The notes under the pieces were generated by a model. That model was not told the DNA's origin. It did no database searches and saw only the letters and a program-made list of their open reading frames with translations. The position numbers and the translations under genes were made by a program. Below, in pieces: positions 50,559 through 63,273 of a stretch of 64,000 nucleotides of DNA. Source of the DNA: Apostichopus japonicus (lineage: Eukaryota > Echinodermata > Holothuroidea > Aspidochirotida > Stichopodidae); the NCBI RefSeq assembly GCF_037975245.1, contig NC_092574.1:25960713-26024712 (forward strand), written 5' to 3'. The first letter of the stretch is position 1, and every line of letters begins with the position of its first letter.

Positions 50559-52541
50559 CAGAGAAGGAGACGGAAAAACGTAAAGAAAGACGCAGTGCAG
50601 ATGTGACACGGCTCACAAAGGGGGACATTTTAAATAGGTTAGCATTGGATAAAAAGGTTTACTGCCCTCAGAACGCACAGACGCCCATCCTACACCCCTT
50701 CCACCCCCTTTTATTGGCACTGTGAAAACATCAACATATAAAGGCTCCAAACCCTTCCTGCAAAAGTATTAACATTTTTAATAATGATTTCAGCCGATTG
50801 AAGCTTTGTTTTGTATACAAAAAGTAACAATGATAGATGCATATCTTGTGTAGCAATTTGATCATTTTTGCATAGCAGTTTGCTTTGCTACACCAAATTG
50901 TCCCTTGCTCATGCCCTACCTGAATGCTTTCCTTTTATTTATTCTAGATAGACTGAGATACAAATTGCAACTACGATTACAAATTGATTCTTCTGTCCCT
51001 CTGGCCGAAATTCCATACCAAAATATTTGTCACTGGACTTCAGCAAGGTTCATTTCAGGTGTGTGACAAAAAGCTTTTTGTAAGCTATTTTGTCAGGCAA
51101 ATGTTTGACTCGGATATGATGGGAACAACAAGGAAACACAAACATAGAACTAGACGAGTGATGCTTGGAGTATTGTTAAGTTCTTTACTTATTATTGAAT
51201 CATCTCACATGTACACAAATATAATAATAACATTTAGTTATCTGAATTAGCTTAAATATGTAAATGTAACAACTATTTAATTGCATTGACCTTAGATCAA
51301 TGCATATCAATGATATTAATCAGATTGAAATTCTTTACAGATGTTCACTCCTTGAAGTTTTCTATCTACTAAAAAATACCGGAGGTTCCAAAGCGTGGGT
51401 ACTAAAGAACATACATGTAGACACAAGCTTCCTAGTCCAATGCCAGAGTGTAACCGTCTCCTGTATTAATGTGTATTATTAGCATAGTATGTATTGAAAT
51501 TTCTTTTATGTAATCTATTTGCTCCAAATTTACTTATCAGGAAAATGTCATCAAAATGTTTGCTAAAGTTTATGATAATTTATCAAAATCACATTTGCCC
51601 AGCTAATTCACTCACAGTCATTAACTAACCTCAGTGAGACTGCTGTATGATCAGAAACCTGTTTACACTACAAATCTTTTCACAACAAACCTACTGGCAA
51701 GAAAATTTCATAATTTCACACATTTCCTTCTTGTGTTCCAGCTTGTTCTCTTTATTCTTGTTTGGTTACATTTTTATATTAAGAGGTGAAAAGAAATGGC
51801 TTCATTGGCCATTACTAATGACATCCCAAAGTCTTAAGGAAGAGATAAAAGAATTTCACATTAATATGCTGCCTATGAGAGGAAGGGCATTTGTGATGTC
51901 ACACTGTAGATGTGACGTCATGCATGGGATTCCAGGCTTACATGGTGTGCCCGAGAGGAAGCAAAGAGGATGTGCAGACAAATATTGGGAGTGAATATTA
52001 CATACTCTACTTAAACATACTACAAATACAGTTATATGACCTCATGACCCTTTGGATGCTGTGATATGATAACCTGTGACCTCATGACCCTGTGAATGCT
52101 GTGATATAATAACCTGTGACCTCATGACCCTGAGAACTATGTGATATGATAACCTTTGACCTCTGGCTGCATAGCTTCTTTCGACCATTATCCAAGAACA
52201 CCTACACGCAATATTCACAGTCATCCAGAAATATGGAGTATCAGTAATGACCTTAGTTCCATCATGGTTGGATCTGAGGTCAGGAAAATGTGCCGAGATG
52301 GTCACTCTCAAACTTGTTCTGCCTTTCTTGAGAGAGCATTTAAGTCAGTAAACTGTTGACAGACCTGTTCAGCATTTACAGACTTAAACTGTGTTCCTTT
52401 GATCCTCTGTGAAACCAAGAAGACCCCCCCCACCCCAGAAGGTTTTAAAGAACCACTAGTGGTCTGCATATCTCAAGTTGAGAAAGATGGAACTGGACAA
52501 CCGCATTCATGGAAATTCTCTAAAGGGAAGCAATTTTATTT
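50559..52541. other. Unit B flank between the hAT-gene tail copy and RNF14 copy B
   Basis: Copy of the 3' flank of the hAT-derived gene and of the RNF14 3' end, with no additional gene. The bases 51811-51990 are absent from unit A and hold no recognised element; they include the short inverted pair tgatgtcacactgtag / gatgtgacgtca. The RNF14 polyadenylation hexamer is at 51751-51756 (minus). Confidence 0.5.
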
Positions 52542-55500
52542 TCAATCTAGCCATTCGTCATCATCATGAAGATCTGAGTAGAGGTGATGGAAACATTTGG
52601 ATTTTGGGTCTTCAAAGTGGTCATAGGGGTTGTTATTCAGGGATTGCGTACAAACCCAACAGAAGTAGGTCCTGCACCGACAGCAGGTCATTTTGTTGCA
52701 GCCACCAGATTTCTGTCAAATAAAGGAAGTATATGATAGGCATTGTCTCTTTTCTGGCTAAGTTTGAAATTCAATCCAAAGAAAATATTCATTGGACTCT
52801 CCAATGTACTGTTTATATGAGGAACATTAGACTATACCACAGAATGTTGGTTACCAAAACAAAATGGAATGCTGCAAATTATATCATTTTAGGTGTCAAA
52901 ATATGTATCAATTCATTGATTTAAGTTCCATTTGTATCAATATCCAAACAATACACTATAACTGGGTATGAATCGTCAACTACAATTAAAGTTGCTACAG
53001 GCACCTACAAGGTTTTCTTGCTGTTTGCAATTTAAAGGATTGGTTCAGTTGTCATACATGTTTATGTTATATGAAGGAGGACAATAAAAGAAATACAATG
53101 GTGAAAAAAACTGTTCAAATATCTTTTTCGGTTAAAGAGATATTCAAGTGTAAAGTTTTATCAGATTGTGTAGAAACTGCTGAAATCTGACTAGCTGTGA
53201 TGTCACATCCTCACATTCCTGAAAAGTCTTTGTTTTTTTCTCTAAATATTTTGTGAGATTTCATGACTTTCAACCAAAAGGTATGTCAGGAGATCTCATA
53301 TTTGTCAAAGGAAGTATTTGAGATTAAACATTTGAAGAATTTTTGATTATATTATTTTCAAATGTGTTAAAAAATGTAAATAATTTTTAAGAAATATATT
53401 CACAAATGTTAAGGAAGTGAGGATGTGACATCACACCCTCACAGTAGGCCTAAGTCTTTCTACACCAGTCGTTTTCAAAGAAATTTTGATATCTTCAAAG
53501 TGTCATATCTCCTTAACAGAATGCTATCATAGTAGTTTCTTCACTGTTCTTTTTGTTTTTTTGTGCTCTTTCATACAAAATAGACATGTCAAACACCTGA
53601 ACCAATCCTTTAAGCAAGTTGCTCTGAGATGTTTTACCCTGCCAGTATACACTGCAGGGGTTGGTAAGATCAAAACATTGACAAAGATGCCTTTTGGTAA
53701 CAACATAGTGCCTTAAAGTGAAAATGTTTATCACTTTTAGCATGACTTTGTGGTGATTCAGTTAAGTTCTCTCATGTAAGGATAACAATAATATCCATAC
53801 CTGAATATGGAACCCACAACTTGGACATCTTTTGCTCTTCTTCAAGACGTATTCTTCCCCGGCTATTTCTTCTAACTCTCTCTTTAAGAATTCTTCTGCA
53901 TCCTGCTCCATTCTCTCTGCCTCTTCCCTTTTCATTCTCTTCATCCGTTCTATCATCTCTCCTGTAAGAGTAACAGATCTTGAATTTTAACATCAAATGT
54001 ATCTAGGCCAGACATTATTTGTGAATAAAATTCATCAAAAGCTGTTTGTCATTTACAAGCAATTTGACTGACTGCTAATTGACTCCATCATACGGGATAA
54101 GAAGGGTGTCACCATCGAAGCCAGTGCCGGGGGGGGGGGGGGGAGGGGGGTGCAGTATGTAGCACAATATGAAACAATTTTGTTACTTGAGGGGGAACTG
54201 AATGAAAGAGTACTAGGGTCGAGAAAAGTGTGACCATCTTTTAATATTTATCAATAACCACAATTTGAAAGACCCTTCCACAGATCTAATATCTCAGGAA
54301 AGACTTAACCCAATATGGCAATTACCCACGGTAAGGTGAAGCCATAGATTAGAATAATAATGTAGCAAGGCATGTTTACATATGTTTTTCACACTTCATG
54401 GGTCATTGGTTAAACATGGTTGTATCTGGTTAACACACTTAATGGTTATACAGGCCTACTGCCACCTTTAATTCAATGTGCAGTTGATATCTTGAAAAGA
54501 GACTCAAACTTTAGCTCCAGTCAAGTCTGAACAAGTTTGAACACAGAAGAGATGAAACACCAAAATATTTATGAAGCTGACATTGTAAATAGAAAACATG
54601 AGACAAGAATCACAGGTGGCCCACCACCTACTCATAAGGTCATATCTGTTATAGTAACATCTATTTAATATCTCTATGTATGGCAAAGGATATACATTAT
54701 TCATGGTACACAAAAAGCAGCTGTGGTGAGGTAGAGAATTTGGATTCATTCCAATCTAACCATACTAACACAAGATCTACTTACGTTTGGCCCGCTGGCA
54801 GTCAAACACCCCATGATTTGGTTTGCCACAAAGTGTGCAGAAGACATAGCGGCACAAGGAACAGGTTGCTAGGTGACCGCTTTCATCCTTTATAACAGCT
54901 TCTCCACAACCAGGGCGAGGGCAGTAGAAGATGTCATCCATGCTATCCAATGAGGTCTGGAGAAGCAAGCTATCGTACCTCTGAAACAGGCTCTCATCAA
55001 CCAGGTCCCGTACCTGTATGTATGTACAATGAATATTCATAATGACTCGTTTGCATATCATCCACCCATGTAATTAATTCCTTGATCTTGCCAAATCAAT
55101 CATCTGTTTTAAATGAGCAAAATTTGCAACATTTCTGTGATTAGATACAAGATGCACACCTGAAGTGCACAAAACAAATACTAACCTATAATTGACAGTT
55201 TTTATTGAACTAAGAATATTTTTGTCCATATATAGGCATGGATGGTTATTATGCGACACTGTGAAGCAGCTATATGTGATATTGGGAAAAGCCTAATGAC
55301 TAGAAGCTCAGTGATCCTCCCCAGATGGAAAATAGGCAGATAATTTTACTATTCAGAGTTTGTAGCCACAACCTACCACAATCCTATATTGCAAATCAGT
55401 GATTCGGTTGGCAGGTAATTTAACTATTCATAGCTCTTAGCCACAACCACCCAAATCCTATATTTCATTGCTTCTCATGAGTCATGCCATCTCTCTTATC

Positions 55501-58500
55501 CATTCCACTGTAGTAAATAGAAGGTCACAGCACAAACAAACTGTATATCTCTGTTTACTTTGACACAAATACAACAAGTTACAGCCATTAACGAGCAAAT
55601 CATAATTTTTGCTCTTCCAGCAGTGTCCCATTTTCCCTTGCTTCCGACTGCAATTCACTTCAGAACAGACAGACAATTTATACAATCGAACACTTATTGT
55701 GTGAAGAAATTTATGCAGAACCAAATTCATTAATTTTCTGTCAACAAGAGACCCCACTGAATCAGTAAAGATCTGTGACAGGATGTGTTTATTTTTGTCT
55801 GTTTTTTAATAACTGTTGATCACTGTTTTCTACGATTCAGAGGCAAATCACAGTCAGACCTTAAGACACAGAGTGTGGAGTCTACTTTATACAACACCTC
55901 AAGAGCTTCACACTTGTGTTGAACCTTTAAATTATTGGAAATGTTTGAACCTTTCTAACTGTCTTAATAGACAGCCTAGACAGTATCTAAATTTAGAAGA
56001 TTCATAACAACAGAAATACAAGTCAGGTCCTGATTACAGAATTCTCTATAAAGTTGTATATATTTCTATGGCAAAGAAACTCAACCTTCTCTCATCTACA
56101 GACCCTGAGGGACAATGAAGAAATGCTCCCGGGTCCCCCAAGAGACAGTGCGTATCACCAAGACCTCACTCTTACCATCGTTGGGCTGGGGCCTAGAAAA
56201 ATGTCAATATTCCTTGACCGAGATGGCACTCTCAGGATTAATAGCCAGCATGAGCACATATTAGTCAGTAAATTGTTGGCTGGCTATTACAGACCCCAAT
56301 TGTGCTGTGGCCTCCCTACGGATCCCTGTGCCCTAACCCCCCCCCCCCTAATATTGTCACAGATCCCCTGCAAGTCTGCTAACTCAAGGTATAACCTGAT
56401 TCCTGTACTAACCTGGCTGGGTATTGCCATCGATTCACAATCTGTTTCAGGGCAGCAGAGTCCAAGTACCCTTCCTTCTTTGATGTTAACTGAAAAGTGC
56501 TCAGTGATGCACTCCTTACAGTAAACATGTTGACATGGCATGAATGCCACGCAGTCAATGCCCTGAACATCAGAGTAACAGATCCCACATGAGAATACAG
56601 TTGCTTTAAAGATCTTTGCTTTGTGTGCAAGGTCAAAGTTCACAATCTCTGTGATGGTGGACTCTGGACTAGAAGCATAAAATATCTGATCTCTGTGAGA
56701 TCCTGTAAGCAAGAGAGAGAGAGAGACTTAATTGAAAGACTTATTTCATATATCACAATTGGAAGATGGTTAAAGAGACAATGTTTGTAGCCCTGTTAAA
56801 TGTGTGCTGAATAGATGGCTAAAATGGGTAGTTACTTAATCTACATAAAAGCATACCCTGTTAACTTTGGTTTTTCTGGCTATCATAAACTCAATGAAAT
56901 GGAATAATATTTTTTTCTTTTCATTATGGACATTTATTTGAAGGGTTGAAGGAACCTGTCTTGTACACAGGTTATTATTTTTTCTTACACCTAATCCATT
57001 AATGTAGCAGGAAATCAATTATTTATTACAAAGATATGTCTATATATGAATACATTTTAGAAAATGACCCGACAAAAAGAATCCTGATAATTTTGGTCTC
57101 TATCAAGGATGTTAGGGGTGAAAACATGTTGGGTGTAATCCTCACCTTTAACATTGGGTACAATCACTCCATTTCCACCAGACTGAGGGTTGAAGCTGAA
57201 CCGTGGCTCACCCTTCTCATACTCTATGGTCATTGCATCGGTCAACGCAAGGTCATTTAGGGATTCATTCTCCAGATAATCTGCCCAAAGAAATAGAATG
57301 ACCTCTCCCTTGTTATCCTTCCAGATATTATCCAGAGACTGTCTGATAACGTTAATCTGTAACAAGATGAACCAAATTGAATTTGAAATGAACCCAAACC
57401 AGCTGGTTATGTTTGGAACATTAAAGATCTGGTTTATTGGCTCCAATTATAGCAGGCTATAGCTTGGAAAGTTTTGTGATTACGTAATCGACCTGCCACG
57501 GTCGTGAATCGACCTCAGGCTCTACATTAGCCTGCATAGCTTCTTAGCACCATTAGGCTCTTTGTGTGAACACTGTGTGGAAATAAGTTCATGTCTACAG
57601 TTAAGCTAATCATACAGCATTCACACAAAGACCCTCGTACAAGAACAAATATATGGCAGGCGTTGCAGACTAATTGGTAAAAGAGGTCATTTTACGACCA
57701 AGGCAGGTCGATTACGTAATGATAATCTCAAGAAACTTTTCCATAACAGCGTGCTATAGTTGGGGTCTATACAGCAGACCTTTAAACAAAATGTCATGCA
57801 TTCTTTGTTGATGCATTCGAGTAGGAAGATATGCTATTATATTCTTGACTAAGCTACCTTTTCGAAAACCAATTACTGGTTCAAATGAACTCATGCAGTT
57901 GATTTGCAGCATGATAGCTTCTAAGGAATGAGAAAGGTATTGTATTTACAAGCCAAGGTGTTACACAAACACATTCACACACATACAGGGAATGATGTAT
58001 CCAGTATTCCATCGGGATATGCTACGCAAAATGGTCAAATTGCTACAAAAGTGTACAGACGATACATAGCAGTTTCGTTTTAAACGGGAAACAGTATTTC
58101 ACAACAGACAAAATTCAGAGCTTCAAGACTGCTACACAAAAAGAGAACAAAACATTATTCTCTGGCATTCACACACACACATCATGTATATCCCTTTGTT
58201 CTTTAATAGTGGGTCTTGTAGGGAATCCATCACGTTTATCGTTTTAATTTCTGTATTGCTAGTTTCTAGGGGCCCATTGTAATGGTTGCCTGTAAGTATG
58301 TACAAGTGGCTGTCTTTGACAACTGTACCTGTTGTTGAGAAAGCCACCTGCAAGATATTGAGTAATGAGGAGCAGAGCATGATGGGTAATCCTCGGGGTA
58401 GTCGAACCTCAAAACAAGAGGCGGGAGGAAACTGATAGGTATCAGTACCTTCCCTTCCTTCTCCTCTAGCCTTGCTCCTAAAACAGAAAACGTTAAGAAT

Positions 58501-59215
58501 GAAGAAAGTTAATCTTATGAAATTTTTTTTTTTCCTTTTCCACTTGAACTACACCATGTATTGAACAATTTTTACAAACAATATAGATTAGATTTGATAA
58601 GATTAGATTAGATTAAATTAGATAAGATTACCAATAGCAAGACTGTTGATTATTACTCCTGTCAATACATGATCATGATGAAAGCTAGTGACAGGGAACT
58701 TATCTGGCTTGAAAAAGGATAGCAAATATGATTAAGTAAAAAATAATGTAAGAATTACAATAAATTTTTCTCTAGAGTCAGTATTTAATATAAAAAACTA
58801 TACCATCCACTCTTTCTTTCATGTTATGAAATTGGTTTGATGACAAAAACTATTGGCGAAGCCTGAAACATTCTTGATCTGGAATTTTTCTTTCCCCCTT
58901 GTAACTCATTTTGGTCAAATACCTATACCTTTGTTAGTGACAATTAACACTTGTATTACTTTCAATGAAATATGTCAAAAGATATTAAGATTTATGGATG
59001 TAACAATAAATGTGATCATCACCTGCTTGACATGCAAACTTGGATTCTTCATTCCTGAGAAAAAGATGGAAATCTTCAGGAAGTTTGCAGTGGATGAGAA
59101 TTTCTCCTCCTTTGTCCAAGTCTGATTTGAACACATTTTCGTCAAAGATACCGTTGAGCGCAAGAAGTTCGTCATTTCTGGCTTCAGTATCTGACATACC
59201 ACGTATCCTTGACAA
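52542..59215 (-). CDS. RNF14: E3 ubiquitin ligase RNF14, tandem copy B, 7 exons, 467 aa
   Basis: Second complete RNF14. Exons in transcript order: 59215-59023, 58477-58329, 57356-57146, 56702-56413, 55013-54785, 53961-53801, 52712-52542. Every splice site and phase of copy A is kept. RWD, RING1 (CGIC ... CQHVYC, CKEC), IBR and RING2 (CPSCG, SGGCNKMTC with predicted catalytic C416, FCWVC) all retain their metal-binding residues. Differences from copy A include VRDLVDESL for VRDMVDDSL, YEKGEPRFS for YEKVEPLFS, IPSQ for IPGQ, and eight extra linker residues (MEQDAEEFLKRELEE). The reading frame ends WLD because the codon CGA of copy A is TGA here, two residues shorter. The linker length suggests copy B keeps the older form, as human C417 matches C416 in position. 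Confidence 0.92.
53036..53609. mobile_element. TTAA-flanked MITE, family 2, unit B only (RNF14 intron 6)
   Basis: Ends aggattggttcag and ctgaaccaatcct are flanked by TTAA (53032-53035 and 53610-53613). The similarity of the ends extends about 30 bases with gaps. The interior is also self-complementary: gatgtcacatcctcac near 53200 pairs with gtgaggatgtgacatc near 53418. Unit A has an empty site (gtttgcaaaagcaagttg). Non-coding. It lies between the RNF14 exons at 52712 and 53801. Confidence 0.9.
57478..57721. mobile_element. Inverted-repeat element shared by both units (RNF14 intron 2, unit B)
   Basis: Counterpart of 45118-45359 with ends gattacgtaatcgacctgcc and ggcaggtcgattacgtaat. In this unit the two ends match each other better than in unit A. 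Present at the same position in both units and therefore older than the duplication. Confidence 0.7.
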
Positions 59216-59931
59216 CTGTTATCGATTTAATGGTTTTCACCTGTGGTAAAAGAAAAGTAGGGGAAAATGGACATACTAACAAAGATAATAACATACCATG
59301 TGCTTAATTTGAAGGTAAGGTACAGAATTATAAATTGGCTGTGAATTCAATCAAAGAGTTATGAGAGGATTGGAGGGTGAAGTAGAAGAGAAAAAGAAGT
59401 CCAAATCAGAAAGCAAACAGGCTTATATATGCCATGCACTACATTTAGCTTGGGAAACAATGTTTATTGAAATAGATGGCATGTTCCAAATTTCATGTTT
59501 GTTCACCTCCAAGCAATCATTAAGTAAGCCTATCATTGAATTTGTTTTGCAAACCCAGATTCTTGCCTCTCCCCTGCCCCTGTCCAGTCGAGTGGGTATG
59601 CCTATCATGAGCCCCTTTGAAAGGTAATGGGCAAGGCCTTGATACTAATTACTCTACGCCAAAGGACATGTTACGATTGACACTACGCCATATATCTCAG
59701 TGTAGGCCTAGGTCATTACCTGTTACATTCTCCATGTAGCTAAGCCTAAGATGTGCCAACTGCAAAGCTACTCAGTTACAATAATAATATGAAGGTTAAG
59801 CTTAGCCTAGTTTCAACGCAAAGGCAGGCTGCAACTTGTGCAAGTAGGCTACAACTTACAAGTACAGTACAACTAAGTTGTACAGCTATAAGTACAAGTA
59901 CAACACAACCAGGAAATTATTATGGATCATT

Positions 59932-60068
59932 ATGGAGTATGCTAGAAAGTACCTTGTTTTTGCCGTCGTCCACCGAGGATTGTTTTCTATCTTGGTTTTA
60001 CTGTCACCTATTTTCGTAGCTTTCCTTGTTGGTCATGATCACAATAATGGTTTTTCTGTTAGAATAAG
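59932..60068 (+). CDS. First coding exon of a membrane protein, possibly PIGV, unit B
   Basis: Same 45-codon exon as 49392-49528 with an identical protein (MEYARKYLVFAVVHRG ... HNNGFSVRI) and the same AG-GTACAT donor. It diverges from RNF14 copy B, whose start codon is about 720 bases away. A short upstream ATG frame (MDHYGVC) overlaps the start in both units. The next exon would have to lie beyond 61313, and I see none up to 64000, so either the intron is long or the exon call is wrong. The PIGV suggestion rests on a weak N-terminal resemblance. Confidence 0.4.
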
Positions 60069-60884
60069 GTACATATATATCACTGCTATATCGTATGTGT
60101 ACATACATAGTTACGAAAACTGATGCAATTTGTCGTAAGTTGATCTGATGTAATTTCTATTTATAGTAATGGATTGAGGGCGTGAACATTCATATCTACG
60201 GCTCTGGTTGTATTCTCAAAGTGCTCACAATCACAACCAGGATTGGAAATGCTGGCTTTTTAAATGCCAAATACTACAAGTTAAAAAAAGCCTTTTATTG
60301 TTTACCTGTATAAATTCTATTTTTTTATTCGTGTGTGTATGTGTGTTTTGGATCCAAGCTGCCAAGGTGACAAATAATGGCTGAAAAATGTAATATCATA
60401 GGGAGGGAGCAGACAGAACCTACATTCTATAACATATTGTGGAGGTTTAGAATTCGAAATTTTCTGTCTAAGTTTTTGGGCAATGCAGGCCCAATATTTG
60501 CGCAACGCAATAATAAATTATTATTAATTTTCATTCATACTACTTATTTGCACTCCTGAAGTCATATATGTAGGAGGGGTGTAGGGAGGGGGGGGGTTAG
60601 GGTCGGTTTCCATTTTTCTACCTCTCTCTTTTCTTTTCTTTTTTTTTTTTTGCTAAGCTGATTTCGGCGACAATCTACCAACCCATACTCACAACGGCAA
60701 CTTGATGTTTCGGGCAAGTTGCTTGGTATTTTCGATCGCAGAGGTGGAGAAGGTAAATGGCCCGGGTGTCACGTAAGTATATCAGGAGTTTCAGACTTCT
60801 TCTTCAATGAAGCAACAGATGACTGCACTAAGTTTCTTATTAGCATTATATAGGCTATATAATAATGAGTAAGTCCCGTCCGCC

Positions 60885-61142
60885 TAATTTTTATTCCTAG
60901 GACGAACAAGGGTTTCAGATTTTTCAGGAATTTACAAATTCGTTTTAAATCAGAGTTAGGGTTTAGAAAGTGGGTTAGGGATAGCTCTTGTTAGGAAATG
61001 AAGGATTGTCGTTCATAATCTGGGGTCAAAACTAGGAAAAAGGGTTCAGAACATGTTTTATGAAAAAGCGTCACATGTTAGGAATCCAGGGATTTGATTG
61101 GCCGATGCCCTTATTCGTCCTAGGAAAAAATTACGCGTCTCG
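60885..61142. mobile_element. Unit B-specific inverted-repeat element
   Basis: Unit A has gagtcccatccatgattaag where unit B has about 260 extra bases. The ends are inverted: taatttttattcctaggacg / cgtcctaggaaaaaatta with aacaaggg / cccttatt beyond. Possible 5-bp duplication cgtcc on both sides. Non-coding MITE. Confidence 0.7.
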
Positions 61143-61313
61143 TCCATAATTAAGTAAAACACAAGTTAGGCGAGAGCCTAAAATTGCGATTACCAAAAGA
61201 ATTCAACCGAATGCCAATGTAAGAAATAAAATACAGGTACAGGCTTGCAGTATAATCGAGTTCACAATATATTTTTTACTGGAGCTCAACTTGAAAATTT
61301 TACTGACGATAAG

Positions 61314-62346
61314 TATAGCAACAGCATGTGACTTGGTTTGTCTGTCGAAGTATGTAGGTTTCCTTATAGTGTTGTGTTCACATAGCAGTAATAAAAAGTA
61401 CCGACAAAGTTCGTGCGACAATGCCATGTTTGTTTTGGTATAATCAAAAGGCAAGTATTTCCGAAAGGCATTCCTGTATTGACAAAGACTTTAATGGAAT
61501 GTGAGTCAATAGTTACTTTGCATTCAATCTTTAACCTTTGGAAGCCGTGTCGACTGCACAAACAGTGACCCATTTAGATCCTCCTTCCATGAACACAAGT
61601 GTGACAGTTTGTTGACGCGTCTGTGGGTCTCTTTATTGTGATGAATTATAAAACGGTGTCCATGACACAGAGACTACGTGCATTCATGGGCGTCCATAAA
61701 CGGGAACTCCATGGCGCGTATAAGTGGCATAACCGATTCACCGTTCATGTATATGGACGTAGGGGGGGGGGGAATACATATATCTTACGTCTCCCTCCCC
61801 CTCCCACTATCCCTCAGTCCCACTTCAGTTTTAGTGGAACCGTTATGTTTCTTAGTCACTAGCAGTGGAGCGAGTTAGTAGTGCATCAATATGGAGCTTT
61901 TAAAGTGCCGACGAGATATTAATATATTTTAGGTGAATTTCTCTTAATATTTGTGCATTAAGATATTAAATAGTGAGATACAAGATCTTAATATCTCAGT
62001 ATCTACTGAGATGTTGAAATATTGAGATACAAGAATGTTCACATTCAACAAACTCGTCCTGTTTCAGTCACTGTGTAGAACATAAAGGAACAACAAGGTT
62101 GTCACAAACTTGTGAAATACAATAGAAACATACAAAATAAAACTTTAGAAAGAAAGGTATGAAATTGTTATAGGTATTTGAAACTTTGGGAATATTTCAG
62201 CCTGTGAGAGATCATTCATATATCCCTTCATTTAAGGCTAAATCGATGATGACGTTGGCACCTCAGTCCAGAACTATTAATCCATTGATTTATATGTACT
62301 AGCAAATTAATCAAGAAATGTTCTGATCGTCTCTCGTCTCTGTTAT
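61314..62346. other. Unique region right of the duplication, no gene recognised
   Basis: Contains short open frames without family resemblance, a G run near 61760, and an AT-rich block 61900-62030 with repeated atctcagtat and gagatacaag motifs. If the divergent exon at 59932 is real, this is its first intron. Confidence 0.45.
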
Positions 62347-62350
62347 TTAA

Positions 62351-63034
62351 AGGGATATTCTTGTGGTTGGAATCATGATTGCCTGACTAAAAAAGCAGGA
62401 AAACCTTTGTAATTGTCAAAACCAGATACTGCCTCATATATGTATTATAAGTCTGGCGATGATACCAATATTTTAATATTTGGTTATATTTAGTGAATGC
62501 ATCCGGCAACGACAGAGCAAATGATGTCGTCATGGCAATTGTGGGGTGACTTGCTTCTTGTATGGTTTTGCATGATTGTTTGTTCACTTCTTCACGGAGT
62601 AAATCATATTTTTACAACAACAGAAAGCAACAACAACTATATAACCCTAACCTCTAACCCTAACGTACAAAGCAATTGACAGCTATAAGCAGACATTCCC
62701 AATAAGTCACAGTTAAAGGATAAACCAACAAAAAGATTATATAGAAAAGTAATACTTTTAAAGAGAAAACCTCACACACATCTCCATGCATACTCCCTGT
62801 AGAATCTATACATGGCTTAGCCAGTCCAAACAAGTTATATTTTATCACCCATTTTTCTCAAATTGAGATGGGGTTTTCAACTATAATGTGCAATATTTTC
62901 TCCTTAATAATTGATATCCGTTGTCTGACCAGGGAACTGGTCTGACCATGGAGGTCAAAAAGACCTGTTTTACCTCCATGGTCTGACCAGGTAGTTGTTT
63001 TGACAACTCGCTTGTCTGACACCGGAATATCCCT
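62351..63034. mobile_element. TTAA-flanked element, family 3
   Basis: Ends agggatattc and gaatatccct are inverted copies. The left flank is TTAA (62347-62350) and the right is TTTA, a one-base decay. A segment near 62495-62545 (tgaatgcatccggcaac ... tcgtcatgg) resembles 3955-4005 in TERF2IP intron 4, so the family is dispersed. The hairpin at 62926-62993 is inside it. AGGG at the end fits the RRGG rule described for Kolobok transposons, but coding capacity is absent. Confidence 0.7.
62926..62993. repeat. Strong hairpin inside element family 3
   Basis: Arms ctggtctgaccatggaggt and acctccatggtctgaccag are perfect inverted copies of about 19 bases separated by about 14 bases (caaaaagacctgtttt). 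The outer part repeats tctgacca again on the left. Strong cruciform or RNA-hairpin potential. Confidence 0.85.
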
Positions 63035-63273
63035 TTTAGGTGAAGGTGATAATATGGTTAGCTTCCTCCAAACATGGATTTGTTATGGAACACTTCCAAT
63101 TAGCCAATTGGCTATACATTGAACCGTGACCTTGAAATACCATGGACACAATTCCAGAGGCTGCAACTTCATGTACAAATTTATAGCAACCGTTCACTGC
63201 AAGCTGTTGAAGATATCCCATACAACACCCTACTATGGCGGGCCATCATGAAAGTCTCAATTCGTGGAGAATC

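Larger units (their letters stand above)
50439..61313 (+). repeat. Direct tandem duplication, unit B (about 10.9 kb)
   Basis: Colinear copy of 38245-50438. It starts at gccaaagtttccag and ends at actgacgataag, after which the sequence becomes unique (tatagcaacagcatg). Differences from unit A by eye range from well under 1% (around 59932-60168) to about 7% (around 52490-52670), with copy-specific insertions at 51811-51990 (or a unit A deletion), 53036-53609 and about 60885-61142. About 120 bases near 53992 are missing relative to unit A (41455-41580). Confidence 0.93.

Noticed and set aside
56054-56524. 156-codon plus-strand open frame, with a shorter partner at 43744-44010 in unit A
   Set aside because: Lies antisense to RNF14 intron 4 and exon 4. 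It is similar in both units only because of the duplication, and the partner is shortened by an indel. No domain is recognisable.
62641-62664. Telomere-like ccctaacc tracts near a window that contains RAP1
   Set aside because: Only two or three interrupted copies within a transposon-like element. Too short for an interstitial telomere array, and unrelated to the RAP1 gene 50 kb away.
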